Assembly: GCF_013285385.1 (NCBI RefSeq)
Contig: NZ_CP054212.1
Span: forward strand, 620,001 to 684,000
Direction: 5' to 3'
Origin: Paramixta manurensis
GTDB taxonomy: Bacteria; Pseudomonadota; Gammaproteobacteria; Enterobacterales; Enterobacteriaceae
Length of the DNA stretch: 64,000 bases
The notes below the pieces were generated by a model, which made no database searches, was not told the DNA's origin, and was given only the letters and a program-made list of their open reading frames with translations. The position numbers and the translations under genes are program-made. Of the stretch, positions 10,471 through 18,612 are shown piece by piece; positions within the stretch are counted from its first letter, which is position 1; each line of letters begins with the position of its first letter.

Positions 10471-10987
10471 ATACCTTATAAGTGCCAATCGAAAACCAAA
10501 AAAACATAATTGTAAAAACATAAATTATTGAGTATAAGCTAAGGTAAAAGAAGGTTAAAGTACAGTCATTGGCTGACATAAGACGAAGTAGCCTTCCTGA
10601 TGTTGAAATTTCATGATTACAGAACAAAAACAGATAAACATTAATAGCATAAAATATGTAGTAAAAAATGAGCCCCTGTATCATTTTTGCCGTTGGCGTA
10701 TCCTTTTTAACCGGCATTGCGCGGAATGCGGTTAAAACAAATAAACACGCAATCACCGGTGCGGATTTTGTATAAACGTCCATCACCTTACTGAGTAATA
10801 AATTTTTCGCTGACACTACTGCCGGAAGGTTGCCGGTACGGTCTGATATGGCATAAAGAATCGGAGACGCCGGGTCGTTCAGGTAGATTCCAAAAATAAT
10901 CAGAAAAGGGATCAGTGCAATTGCCAGAATAAACAGCATCTTTTTAGCGGTTCTGTTTCCTTCATCCATATAATGGTACTTTTTCAT
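10454..10987 (-). CDS. Colicin immunity protein, A/N type, four-TM
   Basis: This 177-aa inner-membrane protein protects the producer against its own pore-forming colicin. It has four predicted TM segments (about 17-35, 74-92, 105-122 and 146-165), a basic N-terminus and short polar loops. Both the length (close to 178 aa for the colicin A immunity protein) and the convergent orientation to the colicin gene are typical of this group. Its intactness next to a frameshifted toxin fits either immunity kept against related colicins or a toxin that is not really broken. Confidence 0.82.
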   Translation of the reverse strand: MKKYHYMDEGNRTAKKMLFILAIALIPFLIIFGIYLNDPASPILYAISDRTGNLPAVVSAKNLLLSKVMDVYTKSAPVIACLFVLTAFRAMPVKKDTPTAKMIQGLIFYYIFYAINVYLFLFCNHEISTSGRLLRLMSANDCTLTFFYLSLYSIIYVFTIMFFWFSIGTYKVLKERG

Positions 10988-11462
10988 CGTGTTTCCCTCA
11001 CTTTTTTTGAACGGATGAGCCTTCGCATATTAACCTGGCATACCCTGTTTGAAAACGGAAACATAGTGTATGTTAAGCGACTCTCACACGGATTGATAAC
11101 TACTGAACGTAAAGGAAACATATCTTATTGATATGTTGATGATTTTTTTATAGATAATCTAGAGTATATCCTTAGGAAGTAAAGAACATCCGTAGATGTA
11201 TTTTAGAAAATAATAAATTACCTCTCTTCGGTTTTCTAATTACGCTAAGTTTTTAGTGTTTCACTTTACTCGAACAATTAAATCATGATCGCTTATCAGC
11301 AAGCAAATTAATCTAATAAGACAGAGGTATTGCTACTGTGAAATTCAAATGGCGTGATTAAAAGAATTTATTGATATATTTATCACGTTTTTATCGTATT
11401 AATATTGGATTGTTCAGCAACTGAGCGTTATGATGCGCGAAAAGGACAAAAGGAATTGTTAT
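10988..11462. other. AT-rich gene-free region after the immunity gene
   Basis: I find no credible gene in about 475 bp. In particular there is no short lipoprotein ORF of the colicin lysis (Kil) type, which normally follows the immunity gene. The immunity promoter and RBS must lie at the left end (minus strand). The effector RBS (AAAAGGA, 11448-11454) is at the right end. Confidence 0.5.
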
Positions 11463-12020
11463 ATGCTTACAGGATCACGGAAGAAAGTCATTGAAGAGGG
11501 GAGTTTACTACGCCTGATTACATTGGGTGAAATTACGATGGCAAAGCGTGTCTTCGGTAACGCAATTGCCTATAACCGTGTCTGGATTCACTGCGATAGT
11601 TATCTCCCTTTCGGTTTGCAACACCCTGATTATGCTATGACGCCAAACGGTGAAATTTGGTTTAGAAAAAAACTTTATAAGCCGGATTTTTCATTAGTGA
11701 GTATAGATGTAATCGATAAATGGGTATTCATCCATGAATTAGGTCACGTCTGGCAGTATCAAACAGGACAATGGGTCAGATTAAGAGGTGCTTTTAGCTG
11801 GATGGCTAACTATACCTATGACCTGGAGAAAGAAAAATTGACTGACTACTCTTTAGAACAGCAGGCATCAATCATTGCGGATTACTGGCTACTGTTGGTT
11901 TATGGTATCGATGAGTGGAAATACCATCAAAATCCTGTGCGCATCGGGAAATATAGAGGTAATTGCTCGTTGAGAGATATTCCGCGCCTTTATAGGAAAA
12001 TAGTGACAGGTAAAGTATGA
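11463..12020 (+). CDS. Putative T6SS-type zinc metallopeptidase effector (HExxH)
   Basis: This protein of about 185 aa has a zincin motif HELGHVWQYQ near 91-100. It belongs, as far as I can tell, to small proteins found beside vgrG/rhs genes and often annotated as 'Rhs-related' or Vgr-related. Residues 20-50 (LGEITMAKRVFGNAI..) match the family N-terminus. ATG 11463 is chosen because AAAAGGA lies 8 nt upstream; an earlier in-frame ATG at 11430 lacks a good site. There is no signal peptide, so export would need T6SS or similar. Its 3' end overlaps a lipoprotein gene by 4 nt, the usual arrangement of an effector and its periplasmic immunity protein. The target is not known from sequence. Confidence 0.65.
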   Translation: MLTGSRKKVIEEGSLLRLITLGEITMAKRVFGNAIAYNRVWIHCDSYLPFGLQHPDYAMTPNGEIWFRKKLYKPDFSLVSIDVIDKWVFIHELGHVWQYQTGQWVRLRGAFSWMANYTYDLEKEKLTDYSLEQQASIIADYWLLLVYGIDEWKYHQNPVRIGKYRGNCSLRDIPRLYRKIVTGKV

Positions 12021-12415
12021 GAATTCATAGAATATGTAGTATGATCATACTGACATGTTTACTCTCCGGCTGTCCGGGGCCAGGGGACAGAGTTCCACCA
12101 AAACAGCCCGCTAATGTTACAATGAGAAATAATCACCTATGTATTATTGTCTCTACTCAGCCAGGCGAGCAGGTTGCATCTGTTCAGATCTCTGATGGGA
12201 AGAACAACAATTTACGCAAGTTATTAAATGATCCAATTAGTGTGGCTTCCGGGCAGTGCCTACCGACATTTGGCTATGATTTCAAGCCTGGCCATGATTA
12301 TGTTGTCTACTATACCGTTGAAAAGAATAACCTTGACGAAGCGAAGTATTTCTTTGCTGAGTTTTCTATAAATAGCCGCGGTCTGCAGCAGGTTAGCTCT
12401 CCTGCTGAAAAATAG
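12017..12415 (+). CDS. Lipoprotein, probable immunity partner of the HExxH effector
   Basis: This 132-aa lipoprotein has a basic N-terminus, a hydrophobic core and a lipobox LLSGC with Cys19, followed by a Pro-rich linker and a small beta-rich domain (about 35-115) with two Cys. The ATG overlaps the stop of the preceding gene, so the two are co-translated. Short periplasmic lipoproteins of this type are annotated as putative T6SS immunity proteins in Enterobacterales, and the pairing supports that role. The alternative is an unrelated envelope lipoprotein. The role is inferred from context only. Confidence 0.6.
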   Translation: MRIHRICSMIILTCLLSGCPGPGDRVPPKQPANVTMRNNHLCIIVSTQPGEQVASVQISDGKNNNLRKLLNDPISVASGQCLPTFGYDFKPGHDYVVYYTVEKNNLDEAKYFFAEFSINSRGLQQVSSPAEK

Positions 12416-12455
12416 TTACGACCAAACGTCATTGTAGGGTGGCAGTAGGCTGATG

Positions 12456-12600
12456 TTGATCTTACCTGTCAATGATGAGCACACGACGAAGTGAGTATGC
12501 TCTTAATCAGAGGTTGCTCATATGATAAAACCACCAGCAATTAGTAAGAAGTCCTGTAAACAGCATAAGCCAGGCATGGCAGCCTCACAGGGTCTGGAAG
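12456..12600 (+). mobile_element. IS3-family remnant (left end and start of orfA)
   Basis: The stretch resembles the left end of an IS3-family element, with a terminus-like start (TGATCTTACCTGTCAAT) and an orfA start at 12522 (IKP..SKK..KQH, degenerate to the usual TKP.STSKKPRKQH). The frame then loses all similarity within about 25 codons. No orfB, DDE motif or right end follows. It marks the junction between the accessory block and roxA. Confidence 0.5.
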
Positions 12601-12785
12601 GTCGCATGTGCCGTCGTAGCAACCTTGTGACTTGGCTCTCTCTGTGATGCCAGCGCTCCGTTTCTGTTCACCTGGCAGGCCCCAGTCATGCTCATTCCCC
12701 CCCTCTCTCCTTGACCCACGACAAAGCGCCGCCGCCATCCGCCGCTCTATAATCAGGCCCGTTTGTCTTCTCACTGGTGTGATTT

Positions 12786-13907
12786 ATGGCGTATCAACTG
12801 AATCTGGATTGGCCGGCGTTTTTAGAGAAATACTGGCAAAAACAACCTGTAGTATTAAAAAATGCCTTCCCGAACTTTATTGATCCGATCACGCCAGATG
12901 AGCTGGCCGGTTTGGCGATGGAACCGGAGGTTGATAGCCGTTTAGTGAGCCATTTCAATGGCGAATGGCAGGCCAGCCACGGGCCATTTGAGCATTTCGA
13001 TGGCTTGGGTGAAACTGGCTGGTCGTTACTGGCGCAGGCGGTGAACCACTGGCATATGCCTTCCGCCGAGTTGGTGCGCCCGTTTCGCGTATTGCCGGAT
13101 TGGCGGTTAGACGATCTGATGATCTCTTTCTCGGTGCCGGGCGGCGGCGTTGGGCCACATATCGATCAGTATGATGTCTTTATCATTCAGGGCATGGGCA
13201 GCCGCCGTTGGCGGGTGGGCGACAAGTTGCCGATGCGTCAGTTCTGCCCGCATCCGGCTTTGCTGCATGTTGATCCGTTTACGCCCATCATTGATGAGGA
13301 TTTAGAGCCGGGCGATATTTTGTATATTCCGCCGGGCTTTCCGCACGATGGTTTTACGCATCAAACCGCGTTGAATTACTCGGTGGGTTTTCGCGGGCCA
13401 AACGGTCGCGATTTGATCAGCAGCTTTGCGGATTATGCGCTGGAAAACGATCTGGGCGGCGAGCACTACAGCGATCCGGATTTAACCTGTCGGGCGCATC
13501 CGGGGCGGGTCGAGGAGTATGAGTTGGATCGCCTACGCGCCATGATGATGGCGGTTATCAATCAGCCGGAGGCGTTTAAGCAATGGTTTGGTCGTTTTGC
13601 TACCACGCCGCGTCATGAGCTGGATATTGCTGCTGTGGAGCCAGCCTGGCAGCCGGATGAGGTGCTTGAGGCGTTGCAGGGCGGCGAAACGCTGGTGCGC
13701 CTGAGCGGCTTGCGCGTTTTGCAGGTTGGCGAGCGCTTCTTTATCAATAGCGAGCGTCTGACAATGGTGGATAGCCATGCGGCGGACGCGCTGTGTCGTT
13801 ATACCGAGCTGGGTAAAGAGCAATTGGGCGATGCGTTGCAAAACCCGGCTTTCGTGGCTGAGCTGACCGGGCTGATTAATCAGGGTTACTGGTATTTTGC
13901 CGAGTAA
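12786..13907 (+). CDS. roxA: 50S ribosomal protein L16 arginine hydroxylase RoxA (YcfD)
   Basis: This is a JmjC-fold 2-oxoglutarate/Fe(II) oxygenase that 3-hydroxylates an arginine of ribosomal protein L16. The 373-aa protein aligns along its whole length with E. coli YcfD. It has the JmjC facial triad HxD in GPHIDQYDVF near 125-134, a distal His in PPGFPHDGF near 185-193, and the IIQGMGSRRWRVG core. The C-terminal winged-helix part is complete, ending in GYWYFAE. The start gives MAYQLNLDWPAFLEKYW, matching the family start. It is a core gene, flanked on the left by mobile-element debris and on the right by a LysR relic. Confidence 0.96.
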   Translation: MAYQLNLDWPAFLEKYWQKQPVVLKNAFPNFIDPITPDELAGLAMEPEVDSRLVSHFNGEWQASHGPFEHFDGLGETGWSLLAQAVNHWHMPSAELVRPFRVLPDWRLDDLMISFSVPGGGVGPHIDQYDVFIIQGMGSRRWRVGDKLPMRQFCPHPALLHVDPFTPIIDEDLEPGDILYIPPGFPHDGFTHQTALNYSVGFRGPNGRDLISSFADYALENDLGGEHYSDPDLTCRAHPGRVEEYELDRLRAMMMAVINQPEAFKQWFGRFATTPRHELDIAAVEPAWQPDEVLEALQGGETLVRLSGLRVLQVGERFFINSERLTMVDSHAADALCRYTELGKEQLGDALQNPAFVAELTGLINQGYWYFAE

Positions 13908-13922
13908 ATCCGTCGCTAAACG

Positions 13923-14108
13923 CTACTCGCCAGAGCCTCCTGCTGCCACCCGTCGCGCGGTGGCAATCATCTTTTTAATTGAGGGGATACGCTCTCGCTT
14001 ACGGTATAGCAACCAGATAGCCGAGGGGATTTCCGGCGGCGCGATCGGCTGACAAATTTTCCCGATCCCTGTGTAAGACATCAGCCTTACAAGGCTAATT
14101 TGCCTCAT
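13923..14108 (-). pseudogene. C-terminal remnant of a LysR-type regulator
   Basis: This 61-aa frame contains PIAPPEIPSAIWLLYRKRERIPSIKKMI, which looks like the last part of a LysR substrate-binding domain (effector-domain strand, then the (Y)RK(R)..P.I..(M)I helix). There is no HTH or remaining effector domain upstream; the sequence there belongs to another gene. I read it as a deletion relic. It could also be a chance short ORF. Confidence 0.4.
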
Positions 14109-14207
14109 TTTATGACATGGTTGCGTCCGTGGAGCGACACAACTTCTGGTATTGTCAAAATTAGCGCGAATAACGGAACCTCGCTGGAATTTAGGGGGGA
14201 AGAAATA

Positions 14208-14630
14208 GTGAAAGTTTTAAAGTGGGCCTTCCTCTCTATGCTCGTCGTCGCGATCCTTTGCTGGTTAGTCGTTCGGTTTATTGCTTCCGATATTAATGAA
14301 AAGACGACCTATACTGAAAAAGACTTGTTCAACTATTTTGTGTTGACTGATAGAGATATTAATCAGGCACCACGCATATCTTCTGATTACTATTTTGAAT
14401 CCCAACCGGGAGATGGTTATGCGCCATCGAACGCGATTATTTTTAAAAATGTCGCCGATGTCAGCCGATTAAGGGATTACCTGCAAAGCCTGGGCTACAG
14501 TAAAGAACCACGCAGGCTTGGTGAGAACGAGGTTTGGTCAAAATCGACCTCACCTAACGGTAACCTATTTTATCTCTCTTTTAATCGAGTTAGCGGACAA
14601 GCAGTTCTGACCAAGGTTACTAATCGCTAG
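14208..14630 (+). CDS. Small single-TM protein of unknown function
   Basis: I do not recognise this gene. A GTG at 14208 with a purine-rich GGGGGGA upstream gives about 140 aa; a longer in-frame version from 14100 adds 36 residues with no family look. The protein has an N-terminal TM segment (about 6-24) followed by a soluble domain of about 110 aa, probably periplasmic, with mixed alpha/beta character and no cysteine. It stands alone between a LysR remnant and a convergent TenA-like gene. Confidence 0.6.
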   Translation: MKVLKWAFLSMLVVAILCWLVVRFIASDINEKTTYTEKDLFNYFVLTDRDINQAPRISSDYYFESQPGDGYAPSNAIIFKNVADVSRLRDYLQSLGYSKEPRRLGENEVWSKSTSPNGNLFYLSFNRVSGQAVLTKVTNR

Positions 14631-14686
14631 CCCCATTCTGAATGAGCGCGTCTGGTCGTGTAGATGAGAGAGACTGCTTATAAAAA

Positions 14687-14729
14687 ACTGCACCTTAGTG
14701 AGTTGGGGACCCAACTTTTGGGGTGCAGT
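14687..14729. repeat. Abutted IS-like terminal inverted repeats
   Basis: Two nested dyads face each other: ACTGCAC (14687-14693) with GTGCAGT (14723-14729), and AGTTGGG (14701-14707) with CCCAACT (14710-14716). The right arm read in reverse (ACTGCACCCCAAAAGTTGGG) looks like an IS150-group IS3 terminus. The left arm is a diverged partner, with no transposase between. It lies between convergent genes, so it may also act as a hairpin terminator. Confidence 0.45.
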
Positions 14730-14815
14730 CCACTTATGGGCCTTAACTCGCTCGCTTTTCAGGCGCGAGATATGTATTAATTTTTAAAGGTATCTTTGTG
14801 AAAAGCCAGGCTGGC

Positions 14816-15460
14816 CTAATCCCTATACGCCGCGCTATGAAAATCAATCTCCCACTGCAATACTTTACCGTACAACACTGACAACGCCTGCCGCTGTTCC
14901 TCATTTAACCGCTGCGCACAGCTATCCAATTCCGCTTTCAGCCAGCTTGCCTGCTGGAAAAACTCATCCTCGGCATGCATCTCCACCCAACGGCGCACAT
15001 CGGCATCTTGCTGCGGCTGCGCGCTAACGCGCAAGCACCAGTGGTAATACATCCACTCGGCGCCAAACATCAGGGTGATGATCTCTTCATAGCTGCCTTG
15101 CTGCGCGACATTTAGCATGCCGTCGCGAAAGCGCAGTACGCCGGGCAGGGAATCCGGATAATCGGCGGGATTGACCGCACGCTGCGCCAGCACCTGTTCA
15201 AACCAGGCGATTTGCGTATCTACCAGCGCATTTAATACGCCAATCAGCCAACGTTGCTGGCGGATACCCGGCGCTTTACTGACCGCCAGCGCAAAGATGG
15301 CAATCGCGGTGGCAACAAAATTGCCTTCAAATACCAGATAGCGGTTAAAGACCGTCTCCGGCAGCCGGTCATGCTCAATATCGACCACAAAACGGTGCTG
15401 CTGCATGGCCTCCCACGCGGCGTGGTGTTCGCGCAGCAAACGATCGCTAAACCCTTCCAT
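14816..15460 (-). CDS. TenA/THI-4 family protein
   Basis: This 214-aa all-helical protein is of the TenA/THI-4 (thiaminase II, haem-oxygenase-like fold) family. It shows an N-terminal helix ending in FNRYLVFEGNFVATA, a long central helix with the WMYYHWC element near 133-139, and a C-terminal helix pair with E...W.....SAA. True TenA salvages aminomethyl-pyrimidine from degraded thiamine, but many homologues in catabolic clusters have other roles. Its start lies at the stop of the BtpA/SgcQ gene (1-nt overlap at 15460), so the two are co-transcribed. The substrate is therefore open. I would not call it tenA. Confidence 0.7.
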   Translation of the reverse strand: MEGFSDRLLREHHAAWEAMQQHRFVVDIEHDRLPETVFNRYLVFEGNFVATAIAIFALAVSKAPGIRQQRWLIGVLNALVDTQIAWFEQVLAQRAVNPADYPDSLPGVLRFRDGMLNVAQQGSYEEIITLMFGAEWMYYHWCLRVSAQPQQDADVRRWVEMHAEDEFFQQASWLKAELDSCAQRLNEEQRQALSVLYGKVLQWEIDFHSAAYRD

Positions 15461-16305
15461 TACGCCTCCTCTAAGGCTGACTGCGCAACAGACATAAAGT
15501 GTTTTACCCGTGCCAAATCAACGTCGTTCCACCACACGCCATCCACTTTTAGCGTGCTGGCGACGATCACGCCCTGGGTGCGCTCAAGGATCTGGCAGAC
15601 ATTATCCGGCGTTACGCCGGAGCCAACCAGCAGCGGCAAACGGGTTGCGGCGCCAATTTCATCAATCTCACTCAAGGTGGCGCTGTCGCCGGTACGCTGG
15701 CCGGTAGCAATCACCGCGTCCGCTTCGAAGAAATCGACATCGCGCGTCAGCTCCTGAATCGAGCGGTCGGCGACGATGGCGTGGCTGCCGTGTTTCACGT
15801 GGCTATCGGCGAATACGCGAATATGCTCTGCGCGAAGCTGGCTGCGGTAGCGCAATGCTTTTGCCGCCGCGCCTTCAATAAAGCCCTCATTGGCGATATA
15901 GGCGTTAGCCCATTGATTAACCCGCACAAAATCCGCGCCGCCCGCCAGCGCGGTAGCAAAGGCCGGGATCGCGGCGTTAGCCAGTACGTTAATCCCTAAC
16001 GGTACGCCAAAACGCTCACGAACTTTTTCCGTAATCACCGCCATTAGCGCGGAGGTCTCCGGGCCAATATCTTCCGGTTTAGAGAACGGAATATCGCCGT
16101 GGTTTTCAATAATTAAACCATGTACGCCACCGTTAATATAATTCTCTGCATCGCGTAGCGCCCGCTCGATAATTTTATTTACTGCCTTGCCGCTATATTT
16201 TGGTGTGCCGGGGAAGGGATCGCAATGTACTACACCAATGACAGCTTTCTTGCGTGAAAAAATAGCTTGTATTGCGTCGGTTTTTTCTGCTGAGATAGAA
16301 CCCAT
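15460..16305 (-). CDS. BtpA/SgcQ family TIM-barrel protein
   Basis: This protein of about 281 aa is of the BtpA/SgcQ family: VIGVVHCDPFPGTP near the N-terminus, GGVHGLIIENHGD in the second strand, PLGINVLAN, GADFVRVN and a late phosphate-type loop LLVGSGVTPDN. The family has a TIM-barrel fold; SgcQ lies in the E. coli sgc sugar cluster and its reaction is unproven. ATG 16305 is chosen because AAAAGG lies 9-10 nt upstream, whereas an ATG at 16314 abuts it. It is divergent from the PfkB gene with almost no gap and is followed by the TenA-like gene. It probably acts on a phosphorylated intermediate of the local pathway (inference). Confidence 0.85.
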   Translation of the reverse strand: MGSISAEKTDAIQAIFSRKKAVIGVVHCDPFPGTPKYSGKAVNKIIERALRDAENYINGGVHGLIIENHGDIPFSKPEDIGPETSALMAVITEKVRERFGVPLGINVLANAAIPAFATALAGGADFVRVNQWANAYIANEGFIEGAAAKALRYRSQLRAEHIRVFADSHVKHGSHAIVADRSIQELTRDVDFFEADAVIATGQRTGDSATLSEIDEIGAATRLPLLVGSGVTPDNVCQILERTQGVIVASTLKVDGVWWNDVDLARVKHFMSVAQSALEEA

Positions 16306-16331
16306 CTTCTTCATCCTTTTAAGGAAATACT

Positions 16332-17201
16332 ATGCGTGTTTATGTCACCGGTAATATTACCGTCGATGAAACTTGGGCGATCGCGGATATTCCGCAAAAA
16401 GGTTCATCGATTCATGGCAATAAAGTCTCGCAAGATATCGGCGGTAAAGGCGCGAATCAGGCGATTATTTTATCGCGCTGCGGAATAGATACCCGATTAA
16501 TTGCCGCCACCGGGAATGACAGCAACGGGAAATGGATCCGCGAGCAAATAATTAATGAGCCATTAAGGCTGCTACCCACTGAATATTTTTGCCAACATAG
16601 TGATACCTCAATCATTTTAAATAGTGCCGATGGCGATAATGCGATTATTACCACTACCGCCGCCGCGGATGCATTTAGCCTTGACGATATCGTGCCGCAT
16701 CTGGCGGATGCCTCCGCGGGCGATATTCTGCTGCAACAAGGCAATTTCAGTTTCGAAAAAACCCAAGCCCTGTTTCAACTGGCGAAAACACGGGGTTTAA
16801 CCACCGTCTTTAACCCTTCACCGGTCAATCCTGACTTCGCTCAACTCTGGCCGCTGGTGGATATTGCGGTAGTGAACCAGTCGGAAGCGGAACAACTCCA
16901 GCCTGACGGCGTCCCCACGGTGGTGATTACCCAAGGCGCCGAGGGCGCGTGGTTACATCACGGCAATCAGCGCCAGTTCTGCCCGGCGACGCCAGCCCAG
17001 GCATTGGATACCACCGGCGCCGGGGATACGTTTCTTGCTGTTATGCTGGCATCGGCGCTACTGCGCGGCGTATTGCCCGATAGGTTAGCGCTTACTCACG
17101 CCAGCCAGGCTGCCGCCATCACCGTCAGTCGACGAGGAACCTCAAGCGCTTTTCCTCGTCGTGCCGAACTGGCCGCACTGTTAAACTCAGGCGCCGAGTA
17201 G
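16332..17201 (+). CDS. PfkB/ribokinase-family carbohydrate kinase
   Basis: This 289-aa PfkB-family kinase has both signatures: GGKGANQAI near 37-45 (signature 1) and DTTGAGDTFLAVML near 227-240 (signature 2, with catalytic Asp in GAGD). It phosphorylates a sugar or nucleoside-like substrate with ATP; which one cannot be told. The start has AAGGAA 6 nt upstream. The BtpA/SgcQ gene is divergent with 17-26 bp between starts, so the two promoters must reach into each other's coding sequence. A 14-bp perfect palindrome, CGGTAATATTACCG, lies just inside this gene (16349-16362). The gene ends 3 bp before the convergent binding-protein gene. Confidence 0.88.
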   Translation: MRVYVTGNITVDETWAIADIPQKGSSIHGNKVSQDIGGKGANQAIILSRCGIDTRLIAATGNDSNGKWIREQIINEPLRLLPTEYFCQHSDTSIILNSADGDNAIITTTAAADAFSLDDIVPHLADASAGDILLQQGNFSFEKTQALFQLAKTRGLTTVFNPSPVNPDFAQLWPLVDIAVVNQSEAEQLQPDGVPTVVITQGAEGAWLHHGNQRQFCPATPAQALDTTGAGDTFLAVMLASALLRGVLPDRLALTHASQAAAITVSRRGTSSAFPRRAELAALLNSGAE

Positions 17202-17204
17202 GCG

Positions 17205-18155
17205 CTATTTAAACAGCGAACGGTAACTATCCACGTTCGCTTTCGTCACCACCGTCGCCGGTACTAAAATGGTTTTCGGCACCTTGTTGCCTGCGTTCAG
17301 GGTGTTCAGCGCTTTGAGCGCCTCCGCCCCCATTTTCTCCGGGTCTTGCTGCAATACTGCCGCCACATAGCCGCCATCAATGCCGGCAATGGCTTTTGCC
17401 GTCAAATCCCAGCCGAATACCTTAATATCGTTCTGCCGACCCTGGTTTTCTACTGCCGCAATCGCTCCCAGTAATGCCGGTTCTCCGGTGGCATAAATTG
17501 CCGTCAGATCCGGGTTGCCGGTAATCAGGTTTTCTGCCGCGGTCATCGCGTTGTCCTGAATATTTTGCCCATCCACCACGTCGGCGACGGTGATCGCTGA
17601 ATTACTCTTAATGGTTTCCTCAAAGCCTTTTTGACGTTGGTTCTGGATCGCCGAATTTAGCGCACCAACAATGCCGAGCCTGGCTTTGCCGCCCATCTGT
17701 TTTTGCACGTAATCGACAAAGTATTTACCCAGAATCTTACCGCCTTCGACGTTATCAACGCCGACTTGCGCCGCCTGCGGTCCGGCGGGGAGCACGGCAT
17801 CAATCGCGATAACCGGAATTTTAGCCGCTGCCGCTTCTTTCACTGCTGGCATAATGCCGTTAACATCAATGGCATCCACTAAAATGCCTTTTACGCCTTG
17901 CTGAATATAGTTTTCAATCGCATCATTTTGCGCAACGGGATTATCGGTGGCGTTAAAAATCACTAATTGTTTGCCGCTGGCTTTTGCCGCATCTTGCGCG
18001 CCTTTATTCATTAAATTAAAAAACAGTGCCTGCTGGTTTATTTGTACTAAGGCATAAGTCGGGGCGGCGTTCGCCAGAGAAATAAAGCTACTTGCGGCCA
18101 GTAATGCCGTTGTCAGAGCAATGCCACGCAGTTTTCCGGTGTTAAATAACATCAT
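17205..18155 (-). CDS. Periplasmic sugar-binding protein of an RbsB-type ABC importer
   Basis: This 316-aa protein has a signal peptide (cut after ANA near residue 30) and a peripla_BP_4 (RbsB-like) fold. Visible landmarks are LFFNLMNKGAQDAAK, DNPVAQNDAIENYIQQGVKGILVDAID, PVIAIDA and VFGWDLTAKAIAGI. Such proteins deliver pentoses, hexoses or their relatives to the ABC permease encoded 3 kb away (ATPase 19967, permease 20759). Unusually it is transcribed on its own, away from the ABC operon, with the LacI regulator gene between. ATG 18152 (second codon) has the better spacing to GAGGA. Confidence 0.9.
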   Translation of the reverse strand: MMLFNTGKLRGIALTTALLAASSFISLANAAPTYALVQINQQALFFNLMNKGAQDAAKASGKQLVIFNATDNPVAQNDAIENYIQQGVKGILVDAIDVNGIMPAVKEAAAAKIPVIAIDAVLPAGPQAAQVGVDNVEGGKILGKYFVDYVQKQMGGKARLGIVGALNSAIQNQRQKGFEETIKSNSAITVADVVDGQNIQDNAMTAAENLITGNPDLTAIYATGEPALLGAIAAVENQGRQNDIKVFGWDLTAKAIAGIDGGYVAAVLQQDPEKMGAEALKALNTLNAGNKVPKTILVPATVVTKANVDSYRSLFK

Positions 18156-18612
18156 CGTATCCTCGTTGAGAGAAGGTGATAATCAATCTCTCTCTGCTGT
18201 CGTCACGCAGAGAAATAATTTCAGGCAAGGCGGCATTGGCGCGGTTTTCTTTCGGCGAGCGAGAACCGATAAGCATACCGTTGCCGCAGGCGGCGACCTG
18301 AAATCTGTCATCTGACTGTTTTTGGCGGGCAAATATCGTATGAATAGCTGACGGCAGCGGAAATAATCCGTGCTGCAGCGTAAACCGACTCGACCTTATT
18401 TCGGCAACCGATCCATTTCGGCGCGCGACTGAAACAGGTGAAGCAGGGGTGGGAATAACTCCCGGGTAATGCGGTAAACTGTTTATACAATTCTCCGCCG
18501 CTCAATTTTTGTCAAGCGTTTATTTTATCGCCGTACCGGCCAACGAAAGTGCTGTATCAGACGCGCTTAACTATGTTACAGATAGCCCTCTTCAGGAGAA
18601 ATGGCGTGTCGA
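18156..18612. promoter_or_regulatory. Divergent promoter region, binding protein / LacI regulator
   Basis: About 450 bp separate the binding-protein and regulator genes. I see degenerate relatives of the GTAAACCGGTTTAC operator: GTAAACTGTTTATAC at 18474-18488 and a half-site GTAAACCG near 18379-18387. I see no gene. Promoters for both directions must lie here but I could not place them with confidence. Confidence 0.4.

Noticed and set aside
10988..11429. Colicin lysis (Kil) gene after the immunity gene
   Set aside because: I checked both strands for a 40-50 aa lipoprotein ORF with a lipobox and found none.
12541..12774. 77-aa minus-strand ORF in the roxA upstream gap
   Set aside because: It runs through IS remnant and leader DNA with no RBS and no recognisable motif.
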